Assembly: GCF_036387535.1 (NCBI RefSeq)
Contig: NZ_DASVTO010000025.1
Coordinates: forward strand, 1 to 60,880
DNA length: 60,880 nucleotides
Source: Sphingomonas_R sp036387535
Lineage (GTDB): Bacteria > Pseudomonadota > Alphaproteobacteria > Sphingomonadales > Sphingomonadaceae
Direction of reading: 5' to 3'
Each line of letters opens with the position of its first letter. Positions within the stretch are counted from its first letter, which is position 1. The position numbers were made by a program, and so were the translations under genes. This document shows positions 18,733 to 27,043 of this stretch, piece by piece. The notes under the pieces are model-generated. The model was given only the letters and a program-made list of their open reading frames with translations, did not search any database and was not told where the DNA came from.

Positions 18733-18869
18733 TGTGCGACATGAGCGGTCTGCATGACCGGGACTTGGGAACGGCCATTTACGGCTGTTACGAACCTCTC
18801 CGTTCGTCTGCCTGGATCGATTGCAGGCGTTCGGTCGATGCAGTGCACCACTTCAAATGATGAGAGGGG

Positions 18870-20132
18870 ATGATGCTTCCTGGTCCGATCTCTCGCCGCC
18901 GCCTGTTTCTGGGGAGCGCCGCACTGACGGTGGCGCCCCTGCTGCCTGGCCCCCTGTTCGCCACGCCAGACACCGGGGGCCTGCGCAAGATCACCGATGA
19001 TGCTGCGCCGATTTCGGTTGCCGAACGCCTGCTGCGGATCGATCGGGCGCGCCGGCTCATGCGCGAACAGGCCATCGATGCTGTTGTGATCGAGCCGGGT
19101 GCGAGCCTCGTTTACTTTACGGGCGTGGAATGGAGGCGGAGCGAACGACTGACGGCCGCCATCCTGTTCGCCACGGGCGACGCGGTGATCATCACCCCCT
19201 TCTTCGAAGCGCCGTCGGTGCGGGAAACGCTGGCGATCCCGGCCGAAGTGCGGGTTTGGCAGGAGGATGAAAGTCCGATCGCGCTGATCGCAGGTGCGCT
19301 GAAAGCGCGCGGGATCGGCAACGGCACGGTAGGCATCGAGGAGACGGTGCGATTTTTTGTCAGCGATGGCCTCGCCAAACTGGCACCGGGGATCAGGGTC
19401 GTATCGGCAAACGCGATCGTTCGGGGCTGCAGGATGATCAAGACGGCCGCCGAGATCGCGCTCATGCAGAAAGCGGCGGAGGTGACCATCGCGGCCTATC
19501 GCTGGGTATGGCCGCGCATCGCGATCGGGATGGCTCCGCAAGAGATCGGCGCCATGATGAACGCCGCAACCAGCAAGCTTGGTGGCACACCGGAGTTCGC
19601 ACTCGTGTTGCTTGGGGAAGCGGCTGCCTATCCGCACGGATCACACCAGCCGCAGCGCGTGCGCGAGGGGGAAGTGGTCCTGATGGATTGTGGCTGCTCG
19701 GTACAAGGCTATCAATCGGATATCTCGCGCACCTTCGTGCCGGGCAAGGTACCCGCCGATGTCCGCCGGGTATGGGACATCGTGTGCGAGGGTCAGCAGA
19801 TAGCGTTCCGCACCGCGCGCGTCGGTGTTCCCGCCGGCAAGGTGGACGATGCGGTCCGTGCTTTTTATGAAAAACAGGGCTTCGGCCCGCGATACCGGCT
19901 CCCCGGCCTCTCACACCGTACCGGTCATGGCATCGGTCTTGATGGGCATGAGCCGGTCAATTTCGTCCATGACGAGATGACGCCGCTGATGCCTGGCATG
20001 TGCTTCTCCGACGAACCCGGCCTCTACCTGCCGGGCAGGTTCGGAGTGAGGCTGGAGGACTGCCTGCACATGACGGAAAGCGGTCCCGCCTGGTTTTCAA
20101 GACCGCCAACGTCGCTGGAGAACCCGGTCTGA
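18870..20132 (+). CDS. Tat-exported M24 metallopeptidase (Xaa-Pro dipeptidase/aminopeptidase-like)
   Basis: A 420-residue exported peptidase. The N-terminus ISRRRLFLGSAALTVAP is a twin-arginine signal. A creatinase-like N-domain precedes the pita-bread catalytic domain. All five metal ligands are present: Asp273 (LMDCG), Asp284 (QSDISRTF), His353 (TGHGIG), Glu382 (SDEPGLY) and Glu396 (RLEDCL). Proline-peptide specificity is the usual activity but is inferred. It lies 179 bp after the TonB receptor on the same strand, a common sphingomonad pairing for peptide uptake and trimming. Confidence 0.9.
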   Translation: MMLPGPISRRRLFLGSAALTVAPLLPGPLFATPDTGGLRKITDDAAPISVAERLLRIDRARRLMREQAIDAVVIEPGASLVYFTGVEWRRSERLTAAILFATGDAVIITPFFEAPSVRETLAIPAEVRVWQEDESPIALIAGALKARGIGNGTVGIEETVRFFVSDGLAKLAPGIRVVSANAIVRGCRMIKTAAEIALMQKAAEVTIAAYRWVWPRIAIGMAPQEIGAMMNAATSKLGGTPEFALVLLGEAAAYPHGSHQPQRVREGEVVLMDCGCSVQGYQSDISRTFVPGKVPADVRRVWDIVCEGQQIAFRTARVGVPAGKVDDAVRAFYEKQGFGPRYRLPGLSHRTGHGIGLDGHEPVNFVHDEMTPLMPGMCFSDEPGLYLPGRFGVRLEDCLHMTESGPAWFSRPPTSLENPV

Positions 20133-20342
20133 TGCGGGGATCATGGCTCAAAAGCGGCCGGGAAATCCTCCGTCCCATGCCGAAAAGCGGATCTACCGGG
20201 CTCTGGTTCAGAACCGGGCCGTAACGGCAGACGATCGAGTCTGGGTGTGAGTCCAAGAGGGTGCGATACCATCCCTGGAGGTCGTGCTGTGGATCCCGCA
20301 ACATATGCCGACGAGCCGCTTGCGATGCCGGCACCCGTGCGA

Positions 20343-21413
20343 TCATCCTTCCGGGACGGGCCAGCCATCGGCACCCCAGCGCAAGCGCACGATGCGCAGG
20401 GTCGGGATGCCTTTTTCCTGCCGGTCATAGGCATGGTAGACGAGATAGTCGGTGCCGTCGCGATCGCGCAGATGGCCGGCATGGCCGGGGCCACGGAAGC
20501 GTTGCTTTTCGGGCAGGTCGGCGCGCAGGAGGATGGTACCGCCGCCCTGCATCATCGCGCTGCCGTCCTTGCCGAGATAGGGGCCGGTGATCGCACGGGA
20601 GCGGCCGATCACCGTATAATAGGTGCTGGCGTTGCCCTTGCAGCAATAGTCGTAGGACGCGATCAGCCAGTACCAGCCACCATGATCGATCACGAACGGC
20701 GCCTCGACCGGGGCCGGCGCACCCGCGGGGACCGGCCGCCGTGCGATCGAAACCGGCGCTTCGCCGGCCGTGCGCAGCTTGCCCGTGGCGGGATCGAGCG
20801 CGAACATCTTCAATCCGCTCCAGAAACTGCCGAGGGCAAGCCAATGCGTGCCGTCGCGCGCAGCGACGAAGTTCGGATCGATGGCGTTGAAGTCGTTCGA
20901 GGGACTGGACAGGACGACCATGCCATCATCCCGCCAGCCATAGTCCGGACGTGCCGCATCCAGCGTCGGGCTGCTGAGCAGGCCGATCGCGGACCGGTTG
21001 GAACCGAAGGTCGAGATCGAATAATAGAGGCGGTAGCGACCTGCGACGAAGGACAAATCAGGCGCCCAGGCATTGGTCGCCCCCGGAATGGCGCGGGCCG
21101 CCCAGGCCGGCAGTGCGGACAGCGGTGGTGGCGCTTTCCGCCAATGCACCAGATCCTGCGAAACGCGGTGCGCCAGAATGCGGTCGGGCCCATCCCCGAT
21201 GCCGGTAGAGAAGACGTGATAGGTGTCGCCTTCCCGGATGATGACGGGATCATGCGTGGGCGCGATATCGCCCTGCAACCGGTCGTTGAGTGTCGGGGTG
21301 GACGGACCCGGGGATGGTGATCCCGCCTGCGCGCCCGCCTGCGCCAAGGGCCCGCCCGCCGCAAGCGACAGCATCGCCGCGAGCAGAACCCCGTTCACCG
21401 ATCGCCGGTTCAT
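20343..21413 (-). CDS. Glycoside hydrolase family 43 (arabinanase-like)
   Basis: A 356-residue secreted enzyme most like endo-1,5-alpha-L-arabinanases. A signal peptide ends near AQAGAQAG. The five-bladed propeller residues are visible: Asp55 (THDPVII) as base, Asp179 (NAIDPNF) as pKa modulator and Glu237 (PVEAPF) as acid. The start MNRRSVNGVLL is chosen for the AGGAGAG 6 nt upstream. The gene is alone, and the upstream 210 bp (20133-20342) shows nothing else. It suggests use of plant pectin or arabinan. Confidence 0.9.
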   Translation of the reverse strand: MNRRSVNGVLLAAMLSLAAGGPLAQAGAQAGSPSPGPSTPTLNDRLQGDIAPTHDPVIIREGDTYHVFSTGIGDGPDRILAHRVSQDLVHWRKAPPPLSALPAWAARAIPGATNAWAPDLSFVAGRYRLYYSISTFGSNRSAIGLLSSPTLDAARPDYGWRDDGMVVLSSPSNDFNAIDPNFVAARDGTHWLALGSFWSGLKMFALDPATGKLRTAGEAPVSIARRPVPAGAPAPVEAPFVIDHGGWYWLIASYDYCCKGNASTYYTVIGRSRAITGPYLGKDGSAMMQGGGTILLRADLPEKQRFRGPGHAGHLRDRDGTDYLVYHAYDRQEKGIPTLRIVRLRWGADGWPVPEG

Positions 21414-21525
21414 CCTCACTCTCCTGACATTTCGGCTTTCGTCGGGTCTTGTCGGCGCCATGTCAAATCAAAGATCATGTTTGAAACACACCTATTCTCC
21501 GGTCGAAAATTTTCGGGGCGGGCCC

Positions 21526-21553
21526 CTTGACGCTGGTCGCGGCCAAACCATCT
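21526..21553 (+). promoter_or_regulatory. Sigma-32 (RpoH)-like promoter of the first Hsp20 gene
   Basis: CTTGAC (21526-21531) and AACCATCT (21546-21553) are spaced 14 bp, close to the RpoH consensus CTTGAA and CCCCATnT. It predicts a leader of about 95 nt, long enough to hold the thermometer-like hairpin. The htpG promoter nearby has the same layout, which supports both. Confidence 0.65.
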
Positions 21554-21618
21554 TGCCGTCGCCGGATGCGAAAATCGGTCCGGCAGGACATTGAGGGCAC
21601 CGGCTCTCTGGCCGTGCG

Positions 21619-21646
21619 CCTCATGCTCAAATTGCTCATGAGGAGG
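21619..21646 (+). promoter_or_regulatory. Putative ROSE-like RNA thermometer covering the SD of the first Hsp20 gene
   Basis: TTGCT-CATG-AGGAG (21632-21645) folds with a G opposite G, the hallmark of ROSE elements, sequestering the SD AGGAGG (21641-21646). An alternative perfect pairing is CCTCATG (21619-21625) with CATGAGG (21637-21643). Either fold would block the ribosome at low temperature and melt on heat shock. ROSE elements before small heat-shock genes are well known in alphaproteobacteria; here the call rests on sequence reading only. Confidence 0.6.
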
Positions 21647-21654
21647 ATTTGACC

Positions 21655-22137
21655 ATGCGAACCACATTTGATTTTTCGCCCTATCGGCGGTCCACCGTCG
21701 GCTTCGACCGGTTCTTCGAACTGCTGGAAAACAGCGCGCGGGCGGAGACGGCGGACGGGTACCCCCCGTTCGATATCGAACGCGAGAGCGAGGACAGCTA
21801 TCAGATCACGCTGGCGGTCGCCGGCTTCCGTCCCGACGAGATCGAGGTGGTGGCCCAGAACAACCAGCTGACGATCACCGGCCGCAAGGCGGACGAGAAG
21901 GACAGTGGCCGTTACCTGCACCGCGGCATCGCGACGCGCGCGTTCGAGCGGCGGTTCCAGCTGGCCGATTTCGTGCAGGTTCAGACCGCCAATTTCGAGA
22001 ACGGCCTGTTGCGGATCGCGTTGAAGCGCGAGGTACCGGAGGCGATGAAGCCACGGCGGATCGCGATCAACGGCGCACCGCACACCGCCCGGGACGAGCG
22101 CCTGGAGGCGCCCGCCGAGGAACGTCGCGCGGCCTGA
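21655..22137 (+). CDS. Hsp20-family small heat-shock protein (IbpA-like)
   Basis: A 160-residue ATP-independent holdase. The alpha-crystallin domain spans about residues 38-130, from PPFDIERESEDSYQITLAVAG to NGLLRIALKREVPE, with the G-L-L-R-I motif before the C-terminal extension PRRIAING. The N-terminal arm (FSPYRRSTVGFDRFFELLE) is that of class A IbpA proteins. The ATG is preferred over an in-frame TTG 6 nt upstream because AGGAGG is best spaced to it. First of two tandem Hsp20 genes. Confidence 0.94.
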   Translation: MRTTFDFSPYRRSTVGFDRFFELLENSARAETADGYPPFDIERESEDSYQITLAVAGFRPDEIEVVAQNNQLTITGRKADEKDSGRYLHRGIATRAFERRFQLADFVQVQTANFENGLLRIALKREVPEAMKPRRIAINGAPHTARDERLEAPAEERRAA

Positions 22138-22150
22138 TCCCGCGCGGCGC

Positions 22151-22179
22151 CCGCCGGCCGCCGTACAGGTGGCCGGCGG
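22151..22179 (+). terminator. Strong hairpin between the two Hsp20 genes
   Basis: CCGCCGGCC and GGCCGGCGG form a perfect 9-bp stem with an 11-nt loop just after the first gene. There is no T-run. It may protect the first message, or partly separate expression of the two genes. Confidence 0.45.
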
Positions 22180-22190
22180 TGTCCCGGCAC

Positions 22191-22233
22191 GTTCAGCCAA
22201 TGCCATCAATGCCATTCTTTCAGCCAATGGAGG
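22191..22233 (+). promoter_or_regulatory. Leader of the second Hsp20 gene: direct repeat and SD-proximal hairpin
   Basis: TTCAGCCAATG occurs twice, about 28 nt apart, the second copy abutting the SD GGAGG (22229-22233). CCATT (22212-22216) can pair with AATGG (22226-22230), taking in the first two G of the SD. This could be a second, weaker thermosensor, but the pairing is only 5 bp. Confidence 0.3.
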
Positions 22234-22238
22234 ACCAG

Positions 22239-22754
22239 ATGACCATCCGTGATCTTATCCCCTGGAGCAGGCAGAATGATGTGACCCGCCTGCCCGTGGA
22301 GGCGCCGCGCGACCGCGAAGCCTCGCTCTTCGCCCTGCACCGCGAGATGAACCGCGTGTTCGACAGCCTGTTCGACGACTGGACCCGGCCGCTGCTGGGC
22401 AGTGGACCGGGGCGAGGGCTCAACTGGCCGCAGATCGCGCTTGCGGAAACCGAGCGCGACATCCGCGTGACCGCCGAGCTGCCCGGACTTGACGAGACGG
22501 ATGTCGAGATCACCGTCGAGGAGGGCATCTTGACGCTGCGCGGTGAAAAGCAGGTCGACACCGAAGATCAGGCGCGCGGCTATTCCGAGCGGAGCTATGG
22601 CCGGTTCGAACGACGGATCGGCTTGCCGCGCGGTGTGGAGCGCGACCAGGCGGAGGCGACTTTCCGCAACGGCCTGTTGACCGTGACGCTGCCGAAGACG
22701 GCGGCGGCGAACGAGAATGTCCGCCGCATCCCGGTGAACAGCCAGGCCGCCTGA
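22239..22754 (+). CDS. Hsp20-family small heat-shock protein (class C/Hsp20-like)
   Basis: A 171-residue holdase with a different N-terminal arm from its neighbour. It begins MTIRDLIPWSRQNDV, and the motif FALHREMNRVFDSLFDDW is typical of the GroES-like Hsp20 subgroup. The alpha-crystallin domain follows (QIALAETERDIRVTAELPGL to NGLLTVTLPKT) with C-terminal VRRIPVN. The ATG has GGAGG about 6 nt upstream. The two proteins differ enough to be separate classes rather than a recent duplication. Confidence 0.94.
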   Translation: MTIRDLIPWSRQNDVTRLPVEAPRDREASLFALHREMNRVFDSLFDDWTRPLLGSGPGRGLNWPQIALAETERDIRVTAELPGLDETDVEITVEEGILTLRGEKQVDTEDQARGYSERSYGRFERRIGLPRGVERDQAEATFRNGLLTVTLPKTAAANENVRRIPVNSQAA

Positions 22755-22773
22755 CGGCGAACAGCGAACCCAA

Positions 22774-22807
22774 AAGACGGGGCGATGCTTCGGCGTCGCC
22801 CCGTCTT
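22774..22807. terminator. Bidirectional terminator between hsp20 and htpG
   Basis: AAGACGGGGCGA and TCGCCCCGTCTT form a 12-bp stem, extended by three more pairs closed by a TTCG tetraloop. Flanking AAAA on one side and TCTT on the other let it act for both convergent transcripts. Confidence 0.85.
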
Positions 22808-22812
22808 GCGTG

Positions 22813-24699
22813 TCAGCCGGTGGCGCGGCCAAGGACGCGGGCGAGGCGCGCGGAGAAGGCGCGTGGATCGGCCGGCGTTTCCCCATCCGCGATCCGGGCT
22901 TCGTCGAACAGCAGATGCGCGGCATCCTCGCGGAAGCTCCGGTCGGCATCGCCCAGTCCGCTGAGCCGCGCGATCAGATCATGACGCGGGTTGATTTCCA
23001 GCACCGGCCTGGCCGCGGCCGGCAGGCGCCCGGCACCGGCGAGCAGCTTTTCAAGCTGGCGATCCATGCCATGTTCGGGCGCGACCAGGCAGACCGCGCT
23101 TTCGGTCAGCCGTTCGGACGCGCGGACATCGGACACCGCGTCCCCGAGGGTCGCCTTGACGAAATCGATGAAGCCGCTGACCTCCGGTGTCGTCTCGGTC
23201 GCTGGCGCTTCGCCGTCGACCAGCGGGATCAGGCCGAGGTCGGCGAGCCCTTGCGTGATCGACTTGAACGGCTTGCCATCATGGTCGATGCCCGACGTGA
23301 CCCAGAAGCTGTCGACCTGGTCGGTGAGCAGCAGCACCTCGATCCCGCGCGCGCGAAATCCCTCCAGCTGGGGCGAGCCGGCAAGGCGATCGAGATCTGC
23401 GCCGGTCGCGTAGTAGATCGCGGTCTGATTGTCCTTCAAATCGGCGACATAGTCCTTCAGCGATCGCCAGGCGCGGGTATCACGCGTGGTGCGGAAGCGG
23501 GCAAGACCAAGCAGCGTCTCGCGCCGGGCATAATCCTCGTACAGCCCTTCCTTCAGGACGGCACCGAAATTGTCCCATACCTTGGCATAGGCGTCGGCAT
23601 CCTTTTCGGCGAGCTTGTCGAGTTCGGACAATATGCGGTTGGTCACGCCTTTCTGGATGGCGGCGAGTACCGGGCTTTCCTGGATCATCTCCCGCGACAG
23701 GTTGAGCGGGAGATCCGCCGAGTCCGCCAGCCCGCGCACGAACCGCAGGTAGCGCGGCACGATCTGCGCCTCGTCGGTGATGAAGACGCGGCGGACATAG
23801 AGCTTCATCCGGCCGGTGCGATCCGGATCGAACAGGTCGAACGGCTTGGTTTCCGGAATGAAGGCCAGCACCGCATATTCGTGCCGCCCCTCGGCGCGGT
23901 AGTGCAGCGTCAGGGCGGGCTGATCGAATTGTCCCGCCACGCTGCGGTAGAAGTCGGTATACTCGTCCGGCGTGATGTCCGCCTTCGGCCGGGTCCAGAG
24001 CGCGGCGCCGTCGCCGATCTGGCGCGGTTCGGCGTCGGGCTTGTCGCACAGGAAGACCGCGACGGGCACATGCCCCGACTGATCCTTGACCGTGCGTTCG
24101 ATGGTGAACGGCTCGGTATAGGACGTCGCATCCTCCTTCAGGTGCAGCACGACGCGGGTGCCGCGCGCCGGTGCTTCGGCCGGATCGGCGGCAGCAATCG
24201 TATAGGTCCCGAGCCCGTCCGACGACCAGCGCGCGGCGGTGTCCCCGCCGGCGCGACGGGATATCACATCGACGCGGTCAGCGACCATGAAGGCGGAATA
24301 GAAGCCGACGCCGAACTGCCCGATCAGCTGGCTGCCCTCTGCCTCTTTGCTGGCGGCAATGCGTTCCATGAACCCCTTGGTTCCGGAGCGCGCGATCGTG
24401 CCGAGCGCGTCCATCATCTCGGCTTCGTCCATGCCGATGCCGTTATCCTCGATCGTCATCCGGCGTGCGTCCGGATCGAGGGTCAGCGTGATCCGGGGCT
24501 GCGCATCGTCGCCGAGCAGCGTCGGATCGGCGATCCCCTCATAGCGCAGCTTCTCGCACGCATCGGCCGCGTTCGAGATCAGTTCGCGCAGGAACACGTC
24601 CTTGTCCGAATAGACCGAATGCACCATCAGATGCAGCAGCTTGGCGACATCGGCTTCGAACGCGCGGGTTTGGGGTGCGGTGTCGGTGGCGGCGGTCAT
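22813..24699 (-). CDS. htpG: Molecular chaperone HtpG (Hsp90)
   Basis: Cytosolic ATP-dependent Hsp90 homodimer, 628 residues, full length. The GHKL ATPase domain is intact: FLRELISNAADACEKLRY, EDNGIGMDEAEM and IGQFGVGFYSAFMVADRV. The middle domain carries the conserved YVRRVFI and LPLNLSREMIQESPV with the catalytic Arg. The C-terminal dimer domain follows and lacks MEEVD, as in all bacterial forms. It is convergent with the Hsp20 pair and has its own sigma-32-like promoter. Confidence 0.97.
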   Translation of the reverse strand: MTAATDTAPQTRAFEADVAKLLHLMVHSVYSDKDVFLRELISNAADACEKLRYEGIADPTLLGDDAQPRITLTLDPDARRMTIEDNGIGMDEAEMMDALGTIARSGTKGFMERIAASKEAEGSQLIGQFGVGFYSAFMVADRVDVISRRAGGDTAARWSSDGLGTYTIAAADPAEAPARGTRVVLHLKEDATSYTEPFTIERTVKDQSGHVPVAVFLCDKPDAEPRQIGDGAALWTRPKADITPDEYTDFYRSVAGQFDQPALTLHYRAEGRHEYAVLAFIPETKPFDLFDPDRTGRMKLYVRRVFITDEAQIVPRYLRFVRGLADSADLPLNLSREMIQESPVLAAIQKGVTNRILSELDKLAEKDADAYAKVWDNFGAVLKEGLYEDYARRETLLGLARFRTTRDTRAWRSLKDYVADLKDNQTAIYYATGADLDRLAGSPQLEGFRARGIEVLLLTDQVDSFWVTSGIDHDGKPFKSITQGLADLGLIPLVDGEAPATETTPEVSGFIDFVKATLGDAVSDVRASERLTESAVCLVAPEHGMDRQLEKLLAGAGRLPAAARPVLEINPRHDLIARLSGLGDADRSFREDAAHLLFDEARIADGETPADPRAFSARLARVLGRATG

Positions 24700-24738
24700 G
24701 GCGGTCTCGTTGATCCTCCGGAATGATGATGGGCCGCG

Positions 24739-24767
24739 AGATGGCAGAGCGAAATCATGCTTTCAAG
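24739..24767 (-). promoter_or_regulatory. Sigma-32 (RpoH)-like promoter of htpG
   Basis: On the minus strand CTTGAA (24767-24762) and TGCCATCT (24746-24739) are spaced 15 bp, an excellent RpoH match. It lies about 40 bp upstream of the htpG ATG. Confidence 0.7.
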
Positions 24768-24837
24768 AGCGCCGGTCAATCGGAACGTGTGTGGCCGTGC
24801 ACTGTTGTAGAAACAGGCACTTGGCAGGAGCGACATC

Positions 24838-25398
24838 ATGGCGACCGCGACGATTTCTTCGAACACCACCCGCAACGTGGCGATCGGCGCGGCGGGGGTG
24901 GCGGCCGGGTTGCTCGCCAACGTCCTGCGCAAGGCGGCGATCCAGGCGCCGACGATGATCGCGGGCAGCTGGGACCAGGCGCTGGCGGCGGAGCACAAGG
25001 CGGCGCTCGGCATCTTCGACCTGATCCAGAAGACGTCCGACCGGCAGACCGGGCGTCGGTCGATGCTGCTGATGCAGTTGAAGCATGCCATCGGCAAGCA
25101 CGCATTCCAGGAAGAAAATACGGTGTACGCGATGATGCGGGACCAGGGTTTTTCCGAGGCGGCCGACCACCTGAATCACGAGCATGGCTATGTGAAACAG
25201 TATTTCTTCGACCTGACCGAGATGGCGAAGAATGATCCCGCCTGGTTGCCGAAGGTCAACGAATTCCGGTCGATGATCGAGACGCACATGCGGGAGGAAG
25301 AGGACGAGCTGTTCCCGAAGATCCGCGCCAAACTGAGCGATGCGGAGAACAAGCATCTGACCGTCGCGATGAACAAGGAAGGCCTGAAGCTCGCCTGA
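24838..25398 (+). CDS. Hemerythrin HHE domain protein
   Basis: A 186-residue protein predicted to bind a di-iron centre in a four-helix bundle. Candidate ligands are in LAAEHKAAL, KHAFQEENTVY, LNHEHGYVKQ and ETHMREEEDELFP. The N-terminus has a hydrophobic stretch (VAIGAAGVAAGLLANVL, residues 14-30) that could anchor it to the membrane or be a helix. GGCAGGAGCG precedes the ATG. Roles in oxygen or NO sensing or iron handling are possible. It is the first of four overlapping genes ending in pncB. Confidence 0.85.
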   Translation: MATATISSNTTRNVAIGAAGVAAGLLANVLRKAAIQAPTMIAGSWDQALAAEHKAALGIFDLIQKTSDRQTGRRSMLLMQLKHAIGKHAFQEENTVYAMMRDQGFSEAADHLNHEHGYVKQYFFDLTEMAKNDPAWLPKVNEFRSMIETHMREEEDELFPKIRAKLSDAENKHLTVAMNKEGLKLA

Positions 25399-26165
25399 TG
25401 GCCGCGTTGCACTGGCCGGAGCGACTCTGGATCGCCCGGCACGGCGAGAGTGCGGGCAATGTCGCCCGCGATGTGGCGATGGCGGCGGCAGCGGAACGGA
25501 TCACGCTGACCGGGCGCGATGTCGACGTCCCGCTGTCGCCGCAAGGCGAGGAGCAGGCGCGCGGGCTGGGCGCATGGTTCGCGGGGTTCGACGCAGCCGA
25601 CCAGCCGGACGTTCTGCTGACATCTCCCTATGCGCGCGCGGCGGCAACGGCGCGGCTGTTTCAAGCCGCGGGCGGGTGCGATCCCGATCTGGTCCCTTGC
25701 CTGGACGAACGGCTGCGCGAAAAGGAATTCGGCATTCTGGACGGCCTGACCACCCGCGGGATCGCAGCGCAGGAGCCGGGGCAGGCGGAGATGCGGCGAC
25801 TGCTTGGCAAATTCTATCATCGGCCACCGGGCGGCGAGAGCTGGTGCGACGTGATCCTGCGGCTGCGGTCGCTGATGGACAGCGTCGCGCTGCACCATGG
25901 GGGCGGGCGCGTCATGATCGTCGCGCATCAGGTGGTGGTGCTGTGCCTGCGGTACATCATCGAAGGGCTGAGCGAGGCCGAGATCCTGGCGATCGATCAT
26001 GCCGGCGACGTGGCCAATTGTTCGGTTACCGAATATCGGATCGACCGGCAGCCGGGGGAGCAGCCGAAGCTGGCCTTGGTCCGCTATAACGCGGTCGCCG
26101 CGGTTGCGGACAGCGATGCGCCGGTGACGTCCGCGCCCGACCGGACGGCGGCGGCCCGGGGGTGA
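25398..26165 (+). CDS. Histidine phosphatase family protein
   Basis: A 255-residue phosphoglycerate-mutase-superfamily enzyme. The phosphohistidine motif ARHGESAGN is near residue 14, the TSPYARAAATA motif holds the second Arg, EKEFGILDG the Glu region and MIVAHQVVVLC the second His. It starts on the TGA of the hemerythrin gene and its own stop overlaps the next GTG. Between NAD-metabolism genes a nucleotide or sugar phosphate substrate is plausible but not shown. Confidence 0.85.
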   Translation: MAALHWPERLWIARHGESAGNVARDVAMAAAAERITLTGRDVDVPLSPQGEEQARGLGAWFAGFDAADQPDVLLTSPYARAAATARLFQAAGGCDPDLVPCLDERLREKEFGILDGLTTRGIAAQEPGQAEMRRLLGKFYHRPPGGESWCDVILRLRSLMDSVALHHGGGRVMIVAHQVVVLCLRYIIEGLSEAEILAIDHAGDVANCSVTEYRIDRQPGEQPKLALVRYNAVAAVADSDAPVTSAPDRTAAARG

Positions 26166-27043
26166 GCGCGCGGATCGAGATCGATGCGGCGTGGCGGGCG
26201 GCAAACCCGCTGTCCCCGCCATCCGGCGAAATCAGCAAGAATGATCGCGGGCGCGTGCTGGCGATCGGTGGCGCGCGCAGCGTGCCGGGCGCGATCCTGT
26301 TGACGGGCGAGGCGGCACTTCGCGTCGGGGCGGGCAAGGTGCGGATGGCCACGATCCGCGACGCGGCGCTGGCGGTCGGGATCGCGTTTCCGGAGGCTGC
26401 GGTGGTCGCGCTCGATGAGGATGCGGACGGAGAAATCGGCGGCGATCCGCAAAGCGCGCTGTCGGCATCACTGAAGACCAGCGATGCGGTGGTCGCAGGA
26501 CCGGGTATGGGCGGAAAGCAGGCCGCCGCGCGGCTGGTCCGCGCGCTGGCCGCCGACCCCGATGGCGAACGGATGCTGGTGCTGGATGCGGCTGCGGTCG
26601 CCTGTGCGGGCCCGTTGTGCGATCTGCTCGGCGGCTATGGCGGGCGACTGGTGCTGACGCCGCATCTGGGTGAGATGGCGGCGTTGGCGGGGTGCGACAT
26701 CGATCGGGTGGCGGCGGATCCGGATGGGATCGCCACGCGGATCGCGGCGCAGTTCGCCGCGGTCGTCGTGTTGAAGGGCGCGCAAACGGTGATCGCCGCG
26801 CCCGATGGTACGCTGCTGCATTATGCGGGCGGCGGTGTCGGGCTGGGCACCGGCGGGTCGGGCGACGTGCTGGCCGGCGCGGTGGCAGGGCTGCTGTCGC
26901 GCGGCGTGGATCCGCTGGCCGCCGCCGGCTGGGGCGTGTGGCTGCACGGCGAGGCGGGGCGGGCGCTGGCGGTCCGGCACGGCACGGTCGGGTTCCTGGC
27001 GCGCGAACTGCTGCCGGAACTGCCGCGGCTGTTGCCACGCTGA
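26162..27043 (+). CDS. nnrD: ADP/ATP-dependent NAD(P)H-hydrate dehydratase
   Basis: Repairs damaged NAD(P)H hydrates, using ADP or ATP. It has 293 residues and corresponds to the C-terminal (ribokinase-fold) domain of bifunctional Nnr proteins; the NnrE epimerase domain is absent. Motifs are GEISKNDRGRVLAIGGARSV, VVAGPGMGG, LTPHLGEMAALAG and the catalytic GLGTGGSGDVLAGAVAGLL with its Asp. The start is GTG, overlapping the previous TGA. pncB begins on its stop codon, so cofactor repair and NAD salvage are coupled. Confidence 0.9.
   Translation: MSARIEIDAAWRAANPLSPPSGEISKNDRGRVLAIGGARSVPGAILLTGEAALRVGAGKVRMATIRDAALAVGIAFPEAAVVALDEDADGEIGGDPQSALSASLKTSDAVVAGPGMGGKQAAARLVRALAADPDGERMLVLDAAAVACAGPLCDLLGGYGGRLVLTPHLGEMAALAGCDIDRVAADPDGIATRIAAQFAAVVVLKGAQTVIAAPDGTLLHYAGGGVGLGTGGSGDVLAGAVAGLLSRGVDPLAAAGWGVWLHGEAGRALAVRHGTVGFLARELLPELPRLLPR

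Noticed and set aside
20133..20342. Possible small gene between the M24 peptidase and GH43
   Set aside because: No frame with a start, SD and protein-like composition; about 210 bp of apparent spacer.
22810..24726. 638-codon plus-strand frame opposite htpG
   Set aside because: It is a shadow of the GC-rich htpG gene on the other strand; the translation is rich in Arg, Gly and Asp and has no homology features.
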